From assembly GCA_964035545.1 (NCBI GenBank), contig OZ037765.1:5207698-5267697 (forward strand): a stretch of 60,000 nt of DNA, written 5' to 3'. Within the stretch, counting starts at the first letter, position 1, and every line of letters begins with the position of its first letter. This document shows positions 9,901 to 22,525 of this stretch, one piece after another. This stretch comes from Bugula neritina (Eukaryota > Bryozoa > Gymnolaemata > Cheilostomatida > Bugulidae). The translations under genes and the position numbers were made by a program. The notes beneath the pieces are model-generated. The model saw only the letters and a program-made list of their open reading frames with translations, was not told the DNA's origin and did no database searches.

Positions 9901-12825
9901 ACTATGATCAACACATTCCAGCATTTATATAATGAGTTATAAAAACAAAATACTAAATGACACATTAGGCTCTTGTACTTTTTTAATAGTTGCCCAATTT
10001 AATTCACCTACCACGATTCCTTAGGTATGAAGCTACGTGCATGCCAGATGTTTATAATTTCTTGTATTAATAAAATGAATAAATTTTATCAAAACACTAT
10101 TATGGCAGATTTTTCTGCATTAAGCTGTGTATTATTTTGCCTTTTTTTCAAACAATTAAACCATGCTTCAATAGTTGTTTAAATAGAACCATCTCCACTG
10201 CGATTGCAAACAATAAAACATACTCTTAATGTTTATCTGTTCAACAATGCATTATTGATAACTGAAAAAAAATACATCATTAGGTTTCAAGGTATTTAAC
10301 TTTATTCTCAAAATTTGTTTAGGCTCTGCCTAACTCTGTAGGATTTATTTTTGTGCATTACAGTGGCTCCTGAGAGTTTGATTCTTGACGTATCTGATGC
10401 AGTAGAAGGTGAAGTTTTTAACTTCAGCTGTGAATCCATAGGTGCTAACCCTATCTCAGTATACGAGTATGGTAAGTAGACGGTTTATGACATCTACTAA
10501 TCAAACATGCATATTATAATTTGTTAAAAGTTTTTTTTCAACATCCCTTTAAGCACACTATATTTTAACCACTCGTCCTAACGTTGTATATTTGCGTTTC
10601 TTGCTTTTCCACGGGTTTTTGCATTTTGAATTGGCGAGCGAAAATCCTAGTAGTGCTTTTTAAACTATATATGAGAGTGGCAATAAAGCTCAATGAAATC
10701 TTTTGTATCCAATATTACTATGCTAAACACTGTTTGCTTTTTATGTTATCTCTTATTAATTGATACAACGTGATTTCAGAAGTAAATAACCAGTCAGTCT
10801 CTCAGTCTAACTTCACTCCTGAGACAACAGACAGAGATGGAATGACAATATCATGTAGAGATATCATTCATATAAACTGGGAAAATGGAAATACTGAAAC
10901 TTCAGTCTTTCTAAAGCCGATATGTAAGTCTATATGTTAAGACTGACTTATAAATTACACACAGCAAACATAAAAGTGTTAAATTTAACACTATTTTTAT
11001 GCTTGTAATGTCTAAAATCACTATAACTCAAGTGATAGCACAGTTCAAACAGTTTGCAAATTCTCAACAGCTAATATTCGTAGCATATAAACAGCGAATT
11101 AAAAACTAGGTTACCTTTATATATATCATGTCATCAATCAGTATTTTAGTTAACATTAACATAATATATTATACACTGTGTTTGAGTTTGCTGTGTGTAA
11201 CTTACTAATATAAGTCAGTTTAAACATATATCTATTTACATTTAGTAACCTTTAAGTAACATTTAAGTATCCCATTAGAACTGTTAATACTTTTCATGTT
11301 TAGGTTGCATACATGTATAGACAAAAATAGGTCATATGATATATTTATCAAAGCGAGTGGATACACACTTGTAACATACAATATTTCATCCACACTCAAA
11401 ATATATTTCTCTAACCACCATATAATGTCAACTTTTTATCATGTTTATAGACATTGATGTAAAAGCAGAAGTAAAACAACCAATTACACTGCAAGCAATG
11501 GCAGGAGATGACGGTGTAGAGCTAGACTGTGCTCTACATATTACAGGAAACCCAGAACCATTTATATTCTCCTGGGTAAGAAAAGGAGTTGAACAATCTG
11601 AAGAGACAAATCGCAAGCTAAACTTGACTCCAGAGACAGCTGGCACTGAAGAAACAGTGATCTGTACTGCTGACAACATTTACTCTCTTGGTTAGTTTTT
11701 TAAAGTATAATATTGCTGAGAATAGGACTGATAACTTCTGAATTTTTGATTAAAGTCACAATTAATATGTATCATCCATCTTGTTCAAAACCTTAAATCA
11801 TGTTTACTTGAGGCATAAGCAACAGTGTAATAAAGTAAAATTTATAGATTGTATATATTTGTGTAGAAACAATAATTCAAATTTTTAAGTAAGAGTGTAT
11901 GTTTAAAGTTTTACAAGAAAATATGATAACATACAAGCTGTTAGATTATGTACTTAACTTATCTCACTGTAGGAAAGAATGTGACTGTAACATGGCATGT
12001 AGAATGGAAAGACACAACAACTGTAGCAGGTGAGAGACTTATAATTCTTACAGTTTCTTCACAAACTTTTATCTAATGGAAAGGAAAGGTTACATCAAGT
12101 ATTTCCTACAACTGTAATAGAGAAAATATGCTAATATATACAAGCTGTTAGATGTTAAATAATCTCACTACAGGAAAGGATGTGACTGTAACACGGCATG
12201 TAGGAGGGAAGGACACAACTGTAGCAGGTGAGAGACTTGTAATCCTTACAGTTTATTTGCATACATTTCTCTAAAAAAAATTTTAAAATTTAAAGTGTTT
12301 TTCCTACTAGCAAGCAGTATTGTAATAGAGACATCATTATGTGGCCTGAAACCAAGTTGCTTTTCATCATTACGTACGACCTGTATTTAGCAGCATATAT
12401 GTTTTCTTTATGTAATATTATTTACTTTTAATTTTTAATATTTAAAAATAGCCATAACATGATATATCAAACAGACTAAAAGACTTTCTATTTTACTGTA
12501 GATGCTACTGCATAAATTTACATATGATGTCCACAAAGTAAAATACTCAGCCACGAGTACCTTTGAATATAATTACAGTTCCTTTAAATTATAAATAACA
12601 TACGAATTTCCCCAAATATTAAAAAGATATTGCGTTACATTATATATACCTGCTTTTTTCAACTTTGCAGGAAAAAGTTCAATTTCAATTAACTCAATCA
12701 ATTCAATTAATGTATCAACAACAATCAAGGAGCAAACTGATTCTGTGGCGGAGTCTCAAAGCAACCTGATGGCAAGCTACAGTTTATCAGCTATCATTAT
12801 CTCATTCATTTGGAACTATGTTTGA
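6917..12825 (+). CDS. Secreted/GPI-type protein with five Ig-like domains
   Basis: I join eleven exons: 6917-6965, 7497-7913, 8596-8706, 8915-9055, 9259-9642, 10364-10471, 10780-10923, 11451-11690, 11973-12029, 12174-12227 and 12671-12825. All introns are phase 1, and the joined frame is 1860 nt (619 aa plus stop). Residues 1-17 (MLFHLSYLIYFFTCLSA) are a signal peptide. Domains 1 (about 17-155) and 3 (about 239-367) are single-exon Ig-like modules with four cysteines each, a G-C after L-R-Y, and G-K-F-Y-C or G-T-F-D-C near the end. Domains 2 and 4 are each split over two exons and end in S-C-R-D. Domain 5 (about 451-531) is a more classical Ig fold with F-S-W. Two near-identical 18-19-codon exons follow. 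The tail S-Q-S-N-L-M-A then SYSLSAIIISFIWNYV suggests a GPI anchor. Poly(A) signal aataaa is at 12907. Role inferred: cell-surface recognition or adhesion; the exact family was not recognised. Confidence 0.8.
11918..12320 (+). repeat. Tandem duplication of a small exon with its flanks
   Basis: Two roughly 200-bp units each contain 'acaagctgttaga', an acceptor, an 18-19-codon exon (G-K-N/D-V-T-V-T-x-H-V-x-x-K-D-T-T-V-A-G) and a gtgagagactt donor followed by 'cttacagttt'. Both exons have the same phase, so either, both or neither can be included without a frameshift. They form the stalk between the last Ig domain and the membrane-proximal tail. Confidence 0.8.
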
Positions 12826-12906
12826 ATTTAGAGTAGCAATATACTCTTGCCTATATAAATGGAAGACAAGAATGAAGACGCAATCCTATTGTATTGTACA
12901 ATTTTT

Positions 12907-12912
12907 AATAAA
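12907..12912 (+). terminator. Poly(A) signal of the Ig gene
   Basis: A canonical aataaa lies 82 nt beyond the stop codon of the Ig gene. Confidence 0.6.
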
Positions 12913-15900
12913 CTTTCATGTTAATCAAGTTACAAACAGTTATAAACACAAAGCAAGATAAACAAATAAATATATAAAAACGAATAGCTGACAATCTTTT
13001 TGTAAACACCGATAAACTTTCATTTAAAGTTTCCCAATCCAAAGTGTTGTACTGTCTACGTCATGTACATAGAACACGTGTAGGCTATTTATTTAGTCTT
13101 TGCTTCCGCCAGAAGGTACAGTGATTAAACACATGTATCTAATGTGTCACCATATTGAGTCTTTGCAAGACAAATTTACCTCCCATTATAGCCCCATTTG
13201 AATACCTATTAGGTTTGGGTTTGTATGAACTCAAGTAGCTACATGTTTTAATTAATATAGCCTTTATTTTATACTCTATATTTAAGATTATACTAATTTT
13301 ACATTCGCTGCATTATACCAAATGAGAAAACAAGAGCAATGTAATATTGTTACTAGCTAAGTTTTTATATTAAATGCAAAACATTAAAATGTTAGGACTT
13401 CTATTAAAGCCCTAAATTTTAGAAATTATAAAACATGGATGCGTATTAAATGTAAGCTGATTAATAAGATATATAATCAATTTATATTGATATTTTGAAG
13501 TTACCTCAAACACTGGTGGTTATATAGTTTGATAAACACTGGTGGTAGCCATAAATTTTAATATAATTTTGTTATATACTGTTGTAATTTTCAAAGGGTT
13601 GCTTCATTTATCTCTAGAATAATTTCCTGGATCTTATAGTAACTGTAATGTTTCTAAGTTCAATTTCTGTGTTCCTTTGTTTGAATGCTTCTCTAAATAA
13701 TCACTTAGGTAAGATTGTTTAAACTGCTGTTAATAGCAACACGCGTCATATAAACTCTTTTGTCCCTCATATTGGCAGATCTGTGTAATGAAAGTATTAT
13801 AGAGTAAGAATGTGTATTTAAAAGACATAATTTATATCCTCCACTTAATTCCAGCTCACTGGGAATTATTTTTCCATATAGGAGTTGAAATAGAAGTCTT
13901 CCAGCACCAATTCTTCTTATGTGCTAGCCTAGTTCAAATAAGTGCTTAAAACTGACTCTTTGTAATTATCGCTATTTGTAACTACAACTTACACCCATTC
14001 TACTTTGGTATGCAAAAATAAATGTGGTCACCTTTGGTCACCTTTCACCGCTGGATCCTGCCGGGTGGCGGGTAGAAATAAATCCTGTCAAGAAAACAAG
14101 TTAAATAAGTTTTCTAAAGGCTTCAAACTGCTCTTTCTTCCACGACTGTATAAACTGTTGCAAATGACCTCAAGTAAAATTCAAAAATTGTTAAAGTTGA
14201 ATGAATAGAAATCAAATTGAACTGAAGGTTACAAATTATTATATTAATTATATTTGGGCTGCAGCTCTGCCAACTACTAAAAGTTTATTTTGGTTTCTAA
14301 AGAAAAAAATTCTATAGACGTGTTGTTTAACCACTATATATGCCTTCAGAGAGTTATTCTATTTTCAACTTTTGAATCACTTGTCCAAAATTTCAGATAA
14401 ATGGCTTTTGAAAAAAAGCTTTAATTTGCTGATCTTTTGAAAATCTTTGATTTATGATTTTCAGCTCTCAAATAACGACACATATACATGTAATTGAGAT
14501 TTTCTTCTAACAAAAAATACAATTTTAACTCTTAAGTTAAGGAGAAAAATTGCCAAGATTTGGACGTAAGCATATATCGTGTGTTCTGTTTCTGATGACA
14601 TAACAAGTGGCACATGTCTGTAAACCCGATGAAATTATACTTGAAAATCTCATAATACACCCCATAATTAAGTCACAACGCCATCTTGAGCTTCATCTTT
14701 CTTCAATATCAAACAACGGACAGCAGAGAGAAAGAGTTTGGATGGCAGAAGGGAAAAGTTTATAAACATGTGATTTCCCCAAAATTCTTACTATTTAATA
14801 CCATAATATCACAATAGAGTATATAATTATTACGTGTCTTAATTTATATGTTGAGAAAAAGCTGTCATAAATCTATGAAAATGTACTTGCTTTTATAGCA
14901 AGCTACTTATCTTCAATCACAATATGTACACCTCCAATACCTTTGTTGTAACAGCAGTTTCTTGATTCAATTAGTCTCCAGTTTCACAAAGTCAACAACT
15001 AAAGTTCTAAAATCATTATACATTTAAATATATTTTAGAAACTTTTAAATAAACCTGTTACGATCTAAGTTATGTTTTTGTAACTGCCGAACCAGTTTTA
15101 TGGTGATAATAAAGTTTAAATAAATGAAAATATATTAAAAGAAATGAAAACCTTTTAAAGAAAAGGTAAATGCGAAAAAGCTTTAATTTTGGTAAATTTT
15201 GAAAAAGTTTTTACAGTAAATTTGAAAAAAATGTATGCTGAGGTAACGATAGATTTAGGCTTTAAATTGCTTTATATAAAATGGTAATTTATTTATATGT
15301 ATTTGCAGCAAAACTGGCCAACTTTTATATAGCTGTATAAACTTTATAATTGAAAGGCTGTATTAAAAGTGGTCCATTGTATTTAGCAGTTTGAGCTGTT
15401 GCTTCTGTAACAAATCAATAATATAAAGGTACCAAAAATGTTCTGTTTAACTTTATATGCTACGCTTACATTCATATTATTTAAATTTTTACTTATGGAA
15501 ATTAGGAGTGCTTGACACTACTGTTCACTTTTCAAGCCTAAAACCTCTGATACCCTGTATACTAAATCAGCAATCAATGAAGCGTAGGTTCATGTCTAAA
15601 AGGAACCTATTTCTTTTTAGAGTTTAAACTGATATGTGAAAATTATCTATTTGTTAAACTAATCTCTATTATCTAGCCGCCATCTACATCATTGGAAATT
15701 AGAATGTATAAATCTGTAAGCTAAAGGAGTACAATTTCAAAATAGTTTGAATGCAAAATGTCAACTTTTTTATACTTTCAGTGCGGAATCTCACTAAAAT
15801 ATGGCAAAATATGTTTTTTTTTCTAAAAAACAATGCATATCCACAAACCGAATCAGAGCTACAACTGTTTAGTGCTTTGTTTTAAACCAACTGGGCAGGC

Positions 15901-16237
15901 TGGAAAGATATTGTCTTTTTACCTTTTATTATAAGTCAAGTACGTTTCTATTTGCTTTCTTATATAATAAGGCATATAATTACTCAGCTTGTAGGAGTTG
16001 GCTTATTGTAAATGTAGCTATTTTAAATCTTGGCAGCTGTAAATTGTTTCGAAACATACAATTTAATACTTAGAAATTTATTTACTTCATTTACTCTCTT
16101 TAAACAATGATTGGGTGCACGCGGACTAGCTAAATATAATTATAAAATACTTTAAAATACCTAAACCATGTTAATGATAGTATAGCTATATTTGACTATG
16201 TAATACAACCTCAACTGTAGTGATGAGTATAACCAGT
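12913..16237. other. A+T-rich spacer
   Basis: About 3.3 kb without a recognised gene. A short open frame at 14005-14208 begins in a slightly G+C-richer patch (14030-14090) but has no family resemblance or splice context. Nothing else stands out. Confidence 0.45.
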
Positions 16238-16238
16238 G

Positions 16239-16311
16239 GTCCCCGTGGTGTAATGGTTAGCACAGTTTCTTGCAAACCAGATGTCTTATGAGTTCGATTC
16301 TAGGTGGGGGC
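16239..16311 (+). repeat. tRNA-like repeat, copy 1
   Basis: The D-arm-like sequence tggtgtaatggttagcac matches eukaryotic tRNA-Gln/Glu. It is followed by a degenerate anticodon arm, a B-box-like gagttcgattcta and an acceptor-like 3' end (gtggggg), then 'caattatttttca'. Related copies lie at 26856-26932 and 31617-31691 with the same tail. The anticodon and T stems do not pair well, so this is a tRNA-derived repeat or pseudogene, not a working tRNA. Confidence 0.65.
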
Positions 16312-16869
16312 AATTATTTTTCATCAACCTGCTCCTTGTTTCACTTGGAAATTAGGTGAAGTTGACATTATCTAAATCGTAAAAGATTCTACTACGCACC
16401 ATTTGACAGCAGTATATGTTGGCATCAGGTCATTTTGACTAAGCATACTTGTCTAAACACAATTACTTCTCATTCGTTGCTTACATTTATTATTTAAGTT
16501 TTTTTAATTGTGACACTCCCATATCAATGAAATACAATATCCCATTTTATCAGTATTATTGTGTAATATAAAGTAATCCAATATTATAAAATTTAAAAAT
16601 ATAAAATCAGTATAAAACCATAAAAGGTTTTAAGGCAATAGCGTAGATGAAATTTGATTAGTCACGTGTTTTACTACAATGGTTATAACATACAATAAAC
16701 AAAACATTGTGATATTTTCTTTATTATTATACAACGGTTTATTACACCCAATACATAACATTAAAGTGCATGGAAACCACAAACATCCCACCCACTTCTA
16801 AGATTAATGGAACAAATGGAAAAAAATCCAACTTTTCTATTGGCTGCTGATAAATGAAAAATTAAGCTG

Positions 16870-16923
16870 ATTGGCTATATCACTGCAACATAAACATATA
16901 TTCGAAGCTTGGTGATATAAAAG
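16870..16923 (+). promoter_or_regulatory. Core promoter of ARID gene A
   Basis: An inverted CCAAT box (attgg, 16870-16874; another near 16839) and a TATA box (tataaaag, 16916-16923) lie 71 bp or more before the ATG at 16994. ARID gene B has the same arrangement. Confidence 0.55.
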
Positions 16924-16993
16924 CTGCAGGATCTAGCGCCAACTCTAACAGATGCTGACAAGAAGTTAATTCACCAACTCAGCTGCAGTAACA

Positions 16994-19900
16994 ATGCCAT
17001 CTGAAAGTTTCAACATAGATAAGGTAAGGAGTTTTAGGACTGTTATTACAAATATACTTATTATATTATTATCAATTTATAACTTTAGTGAAAGTAAAGT
17101 ATGCATAATATGTTTCATCAATTTTATAATAATAATGAACATTACTTTTTTTGGAATGCTAGTGATTTATGTAGATTTTTCATGATTTGGCTTTCAATTT
17201 TAAATCAAGAACAGCTGGTGTCCCTGACTGTTGGCTTTAAATATAGTAGTTTAATTATTATAGTATCTAGCTGAACAAAATTTCAATATCATTAATAATG
17301 CAAAAGTGTAACGAAAATTTGTTGTTTGATTGCAAACATTAAATATCAAGTTGTTAGTTTATATAATAATGATAAAATATCAATATATTTACATGTGGCT
17401 TTAAAACGACAAAATAATTTATTACATCACTTTACGTATAATACAGCTATATTACTGCACACTAAAGTTCTGAACACATTACTATATAGACTATAGAGTA
17501 TTGTGTGTTATTTTCAGCTGTTAAACAGACCTTCAACTTCAAACTCTGTCACGACACCACCAACCTCACCAACTTTCACTCACTTCCCGGGATTATTTTC
17601 AACAGAGATGTCCCAAAGACTTACTCCTCTTTCGAGTACTAGAATTAATGAAGCTGATTCCAATGCAAATGTTCTACAACAGTTACAGTATCGTGGCTTT
17701 ATTGACCAGTCAGGATGGCCGTCAATGCCGAATTCCTCTTGGATGTCTGCTATAAATAATAGAAATAACAATCACTACGGAAGTAGGTCTCTGCTATTAC
17801 CTGAGAATGGCCATGGGAGACAACTCACTGTACCAGACAGCACAGCTGACAGAGATAATGTTGAAGCACAGCACAAGGGGCCTTTTCAGGAGCAGTTAAA
17901 GCAGGTTAGTGTATAGTACCATGTTTGAGGAAATTGTTTATTTAAAATCTGTGTGCCATACTTCAGTGAGTCAAAAATCTTACAGGTCCCATGGCTCTTT
18001 ATTTTAGCCAAATTATTTTTCAAACTAGCTTATTAAAGTTAATCTGTCATAGGCATAAAATGAAACTGAAATATTGTGCAACTTATTGTGCTAACTCGAT
18101 TTCAGTGTTTTACTGTAAAGAAATTAGAGACAATACGCAGAAAAATAGTAACCGTTTTTCATAAGTTTTGAATTAACAACATTTCATGAATCTTTACAGC
18201 TGTATGAATTGGGTGAAGAATCAGACAGAAGAACTCTGTTAGATGAACTCTTCCAATTCTTGGCTAGAAGAGGTAATCTATTAGTCTATCCTTCTTTTGT
18301 TTGAAACATATTTTAAGATTAGAGGTAAGGGCATTATAGTATATATACAGTAAGTATTATAATTTGTTATTCATATACCTGTACTATAATAGAATGTAGC
18401 TACATAGAAACTTGTAAATCAGTATATTGGATTACATAACTCAGAGATCATGAAATAAACACTCAATCTAGTCTTCTAATAATGCTAAACCCTATATATA
18501 AACTCTTAGACTAAGTAAACTGTCTACATTCTACTGGGTCATTATTAGATGCAATTTGATAACAAACCCTCATAGCAACTCTAATACTTGATGAAATATA
18601 TCAAAGTATTTTAGTAATGTTATGCGTACAAGTTTTACCAACTTAATGGTGAAACTAGTTTCTATCTGCTCTGGTGTTTTGGGATTTTCCTGCAAAAGGT
18701 GGCAGCTATAAGGTTATAGTTGAAAAAGAAAACTATTGTATTATATTTTTGAATTATAGTTGTACATTGCCTTAAAGTTTTAGTACAATAAAAATTAGTC
18801 AAATATTTGTACAATTGTACATAAATGTTAACAAATATTATAGTTATTTTATTGTTATTTAAATTCAGGGACTCCAATGAACAAGTTACCTAAAATGGCT
18901 AGGAAGGTTCTAGACATATATAAGCTGTATAAGCTTGTAGTAGCAAAGAAGGGGGCTGTTGCAGTGATCAATAGAAAGCAGTGGATGCAAATAGCCAGAG
19001 GGTTGGACATTCCGCCTTCTATAACCAGTGCTGCTTCTACCCTCCGGTCAACGTACGTATTCAACTAGAGATTCTGATGATTTTAATGTTTTACTCTGTT
19101 CTCAACTTATGGTTTTGAATATTAGTTGCCAGTCTGTGTTTAAAAGTGCAAACATCACCAATACCCAAGTAATATCAACTAGAAAGTATAACGTGCTATC
19201 TCATGACAGAAATTTCCTGCAAACTGAACGATATTTCTTATCAGCATATAACTATAGTTTTCACCAACTGTTGAGTTAACAAATCTTAAGCAAAATGTGA
19301 ATTTTATGATATTAGGTTAATTAACAAAATTAAGAATATTTTGACAATTAGTAATGTTTAATTATCACCTAGCCCATTTTGTAGTAGTCTAAACAAATCA
19401 AATTACTCTTTGTATATTATGTGTTATTTAGATACGTGAAGTACCTCTACAAGTTTGAAAAAGAAAAAAATAACTTTTCTACTGACTCTCAACTGTTAGC
19501 AGCGATTGATAGGAACAAAAGAGATGGTAGAAGAGCAGAAGGTCAACTGTACCCACGTCTGCCATTCTCTCTGGGTTTGTTATTTTCATGATTAATCTAT
19601 ATAATTCTTACAGCCAGACAAATGCAAAAAGTCTCTGAAATTCTATGCTTAGGTTACACCATTGTTCAGTGTTGATTTGAGTGAAAACATATGACTATGT
19701 CACCAGCATTCTATATTTGCAGGTCTCACAAACAGGTATGGAGTTATGCCCCCAATGGCTGCTAATATTTATCAAACACTACAACCGCAGCACATGACTT
19801 CTATACTAACTGCACCTGCAATGAATGGCACTGGACTTGTTCCTGGTGGTACAATGCTTCCGTCATTTTTCCCCCAACTTACCACACCATTAAATACCAG

Positions 19901-21087
19901 AAATGCCAACTTCCCTCTGAATATGAGTAAGTGCTATAATATGTATTACTATTACTGTTACAAAATTGATAAACTTTACTTATACCTATTACATACTTTA
20001 GCTATCAAAATTAAAACTTACAGCAGAGTTCCTTTTCAAAGTTTTTAAAATATATGTAGTACCTACAATTTAATGTCACTATTCATTCAATTTTCTTCTG
20101 CAAAGGAAGCAGAATACTGATTAATTAGAGTAATAGTCAAATGTACACTTATTGTGGACAGATGTGCTTCTATTTGTCATTTGCTTAATAGAAATTTCAT
20201 TTGCTTTGATCTGCAATAATTGAAGCTACAGCTTTAAAGTTTTCTTTGTGGTAATTAATAGTTCAGGAGTAAATGTTATAACAGATTTCAACAACCAACG
20301 TCGCTCATTTCCAAATTTAGCAGATCTCTTCCGAATTTATCAGACAGGGATGCAACCATCCAGCACCAACTTGTCTGACACAAATAGAGTTTTACCTGCT
20401 AAAAGGTTGAGGGAACAAGAACCTCTCCAAGCAGGTATAAATACTACTATTGGTTCTTTGTTAGTTTAATTTATCCTCTGAATACATGACCACTGATATT
20501 GTATTATTTATTACTTGATTCAACTTGACAATACTGTACAGGTATGCTGATGTTTCAGGGGATAGAAGTGACGACAGCACAGTTACTGTGAAAAGACGAA
20601 GGAGAAATTCTTCAGAACCTGAGAGTGTTTCCTCTAATCCTCCTTCATCTGCTGCAGAAAATGGGGAAGATAGTTCAGGTGTTTTTTCAATGTCATTTCT
20701 TAACTTTTCCTGAAAAGCGTGCAAAGAATTCTCTTCTAAGCTAACTTCATTGTAAAAACAACATTGTCATGCTGTCCTTAGAGAGAAATCAATAACATAA
20801 TTAACTTGATTATTCTAAAAGAAGTCAACTGTTGGATCTTTAAATACTAAGTTTTAGCAATTAGATTAGATATTTATATAAATTAATAAACCATAAAAGT
20901 AACTGGATGTGATAATAATAAGCCATTAAATGTTCTTGTATGTAATATTAATTTACTAAATAATGCTGAATTTATATAAAAACCGTAAATAGTTGAGCTA
21001 TGAAAGCTGCCATATAACATGTTTTTGTTACAATTGAAAATCATATTTGAACAAATTTGTGTTGTTACAGACGAAATAATTCCTTGA
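16994..21087 (+). CDS. ARID3/dead-ringer-like DNA-binding protein (ARID gene A)
   Basis: Nine exons: 16994-17023, 17518-17904, 18200-18272, 18869-19052, 19432-19574, 19723-19926, 20267-20434, 20559-20678 and 21071-21087. All phases join, giving 1326 nt (441 aa). Residues 11-139 are a Ser/Thr/Asn-rich N-terminus. The extended ARID spans about 140-262: LYELGEESDRRTLLDEL, G-T-P-M-N-K-L-P, VLDIYKLYKLVVAKKGAVAV, the W-M-Q-I-A helix, S-I-T-S-A-A-S-T-L-R, Y-V-K-Y-L-Y and A-A-I-D-R-N-K-R-D-G-R-R. This is the ARID3 (Dri/Bright) type, which binds A+T-rich DNA in the nucleus. The C-terminus has a basic K-R-R-R-R stretch (possible NLS) in an acidic/Ser-rich tail. I see no REKLES domain, usual in ARID3 proteins. 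Poly(A) signal at 21492. Likely a transcription factor, lineage-specific paralogue. Confidence 0.85.
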
Positions 21088-21491
21088 AGCAGCCATTGAA
21101 GAATACAAGAAAGCAAATCTATTTCAAGCTCCACCTTTTACTTCTGCCATGTAGCGGAAGAGCTACACTGCTGATGTTGACAAATAACACTCTAGATATT
21201 ATTGCTATGTAAATTTTAGTTAATCTTTTATTTTCCTCCAACATATGTAATTTCTGTAAATGAAGTTTCCCCAGCTGAGCACTGCTGAGAATTTGTATAT
21301 AATTCCTTGTATGATATTAAACATATTTATTTTTAAGTTGTTTTAAATTGACTACCCATTATTCTAGCTGCTTCTACACAACTATACAATAATGAATTTC
21401 CGGGGCTATGTAAAATATATAAAGCTATTCTTTATTTTGTATATAAAGATATTAAATCAATGTTCTTGTATAGTTGGTTTTAGTTCAAAGT

Positions 21492-21497
21492 AATAAA
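21492..21497 (+). terminator. Poly(A) signal candidate of ARID gene A
   Basis: aataaa lies about 405 nt past the stop codon, before the TTAA element at 21755. An earlier variant signal (attaaa, near 21317) is also possible. Confidence 0.35.
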
Positions 21498-21754
21498 ATC
21501 ATTGACATATAAGATATATTTCTATTTATTTTGAGTTAAAGCAAACAAGGCAAATTTCTGCTGTCTACAAAGAAACAATGTTTGCTCATTATTAAGGTAA
21601 TATAAAAAAAACTTGAAAAGTTTTAATTTGTAAAAATTGAACTAATATTAGGTCATAGATTCTATATTTAACTTAACATTAGGCTATAATTGCAAACAAG
21701 ACAAGAAATTTATTTTGGTTATAATGCAATAAAATGCCAATTTTAAATTCTTAA

Positions 21755-22521
21755 AGGATTGCTCTATCTTGTCTAATAAATGGCCATTTAGGTCAAACAC
21801 ACATAATATTGTGTTTTTCTAAGCATGCATTGACAAAAAGCATTTGACCAAAGGTAGAAAAAGTTAGTTGAAGTTGAGGGTGTAGATTGGTAACAGCCAA
21901 AACGCCGATTTTGAAATGAGCTGGGAAATGTGACGTAACAGCGCCAGCATTCCTGCTGGTCACGTGACTATACAAATGAATAACTATAGAAATATGACTG
22001 TGAGATGTGATCTTTCAGCTCGTAATTTGTATATTTATAGAAGTGCAAATGTGAATTATCTCAATCTATAGTTTTTTGACATGTTAAATAACATGTATGT
22101 GATAACATTAGGCCATATTTTGCTTGTAAGCATAGAAAAAAGCATTGCAAAAACATGCATTCTTTAGGATGAATGCCTGCGATCGATCTAAACTAGGTCA
22201 GATTGTGCAATATTACGGGCGCACCAAAGCTGACCTATATAGCGCACTGTAACTGCTTGAGCGTTATTGGTTGATGTTGCGCTCAGCAACCTTGAATACT
22301 AGCGTTATAGTTAGCACGTGCAGCATAGTTACTGGCGTTCACACGTCACGTATTAGGCTATTCTTTTTCATGGCTGAAAATTTTACCTCCCTCAAATTGG
22401 AATTTTGAAAAGCTGTTTTCTAGGCATATATCCCTTTGCAAAGTCACAATTGTTTGCATACACATTAGATTATAGTTCATAATTATAATGTGATTGTAAT
22501 AAACTAAGATAGAGCAATCCT
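21755..22521. mobile_element. TTAA-flanked MITE, copy 1
   Basis: A 767-bp element with inverted ends (aggattgctctatctt at the left, its exact complement at the right), flanked on both sides by TTAA. A nearly identical copy lies at 45883-46651, also between TTAA sites. TTAA target duplication is typical of the piggyBac superfamily. There is no transposase frame; a 60-codon minus-strand frame at 21793-21975 recurs unchanged in copy 2 but shows no family resemblance. I infer a non-autonomous element mobilised by an enzyme encoded elsewhere. Confidence 0.85.
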
Positions 22522-22525
22522 TTAA

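Noticed and set aside
21793-21975. Sixty-codon minus-strand frame repeated identically at 45921-46103
   Set aside because: Both lie inside the TTAA-flanked element, so identity reflects recent transposition and not coding constraint.
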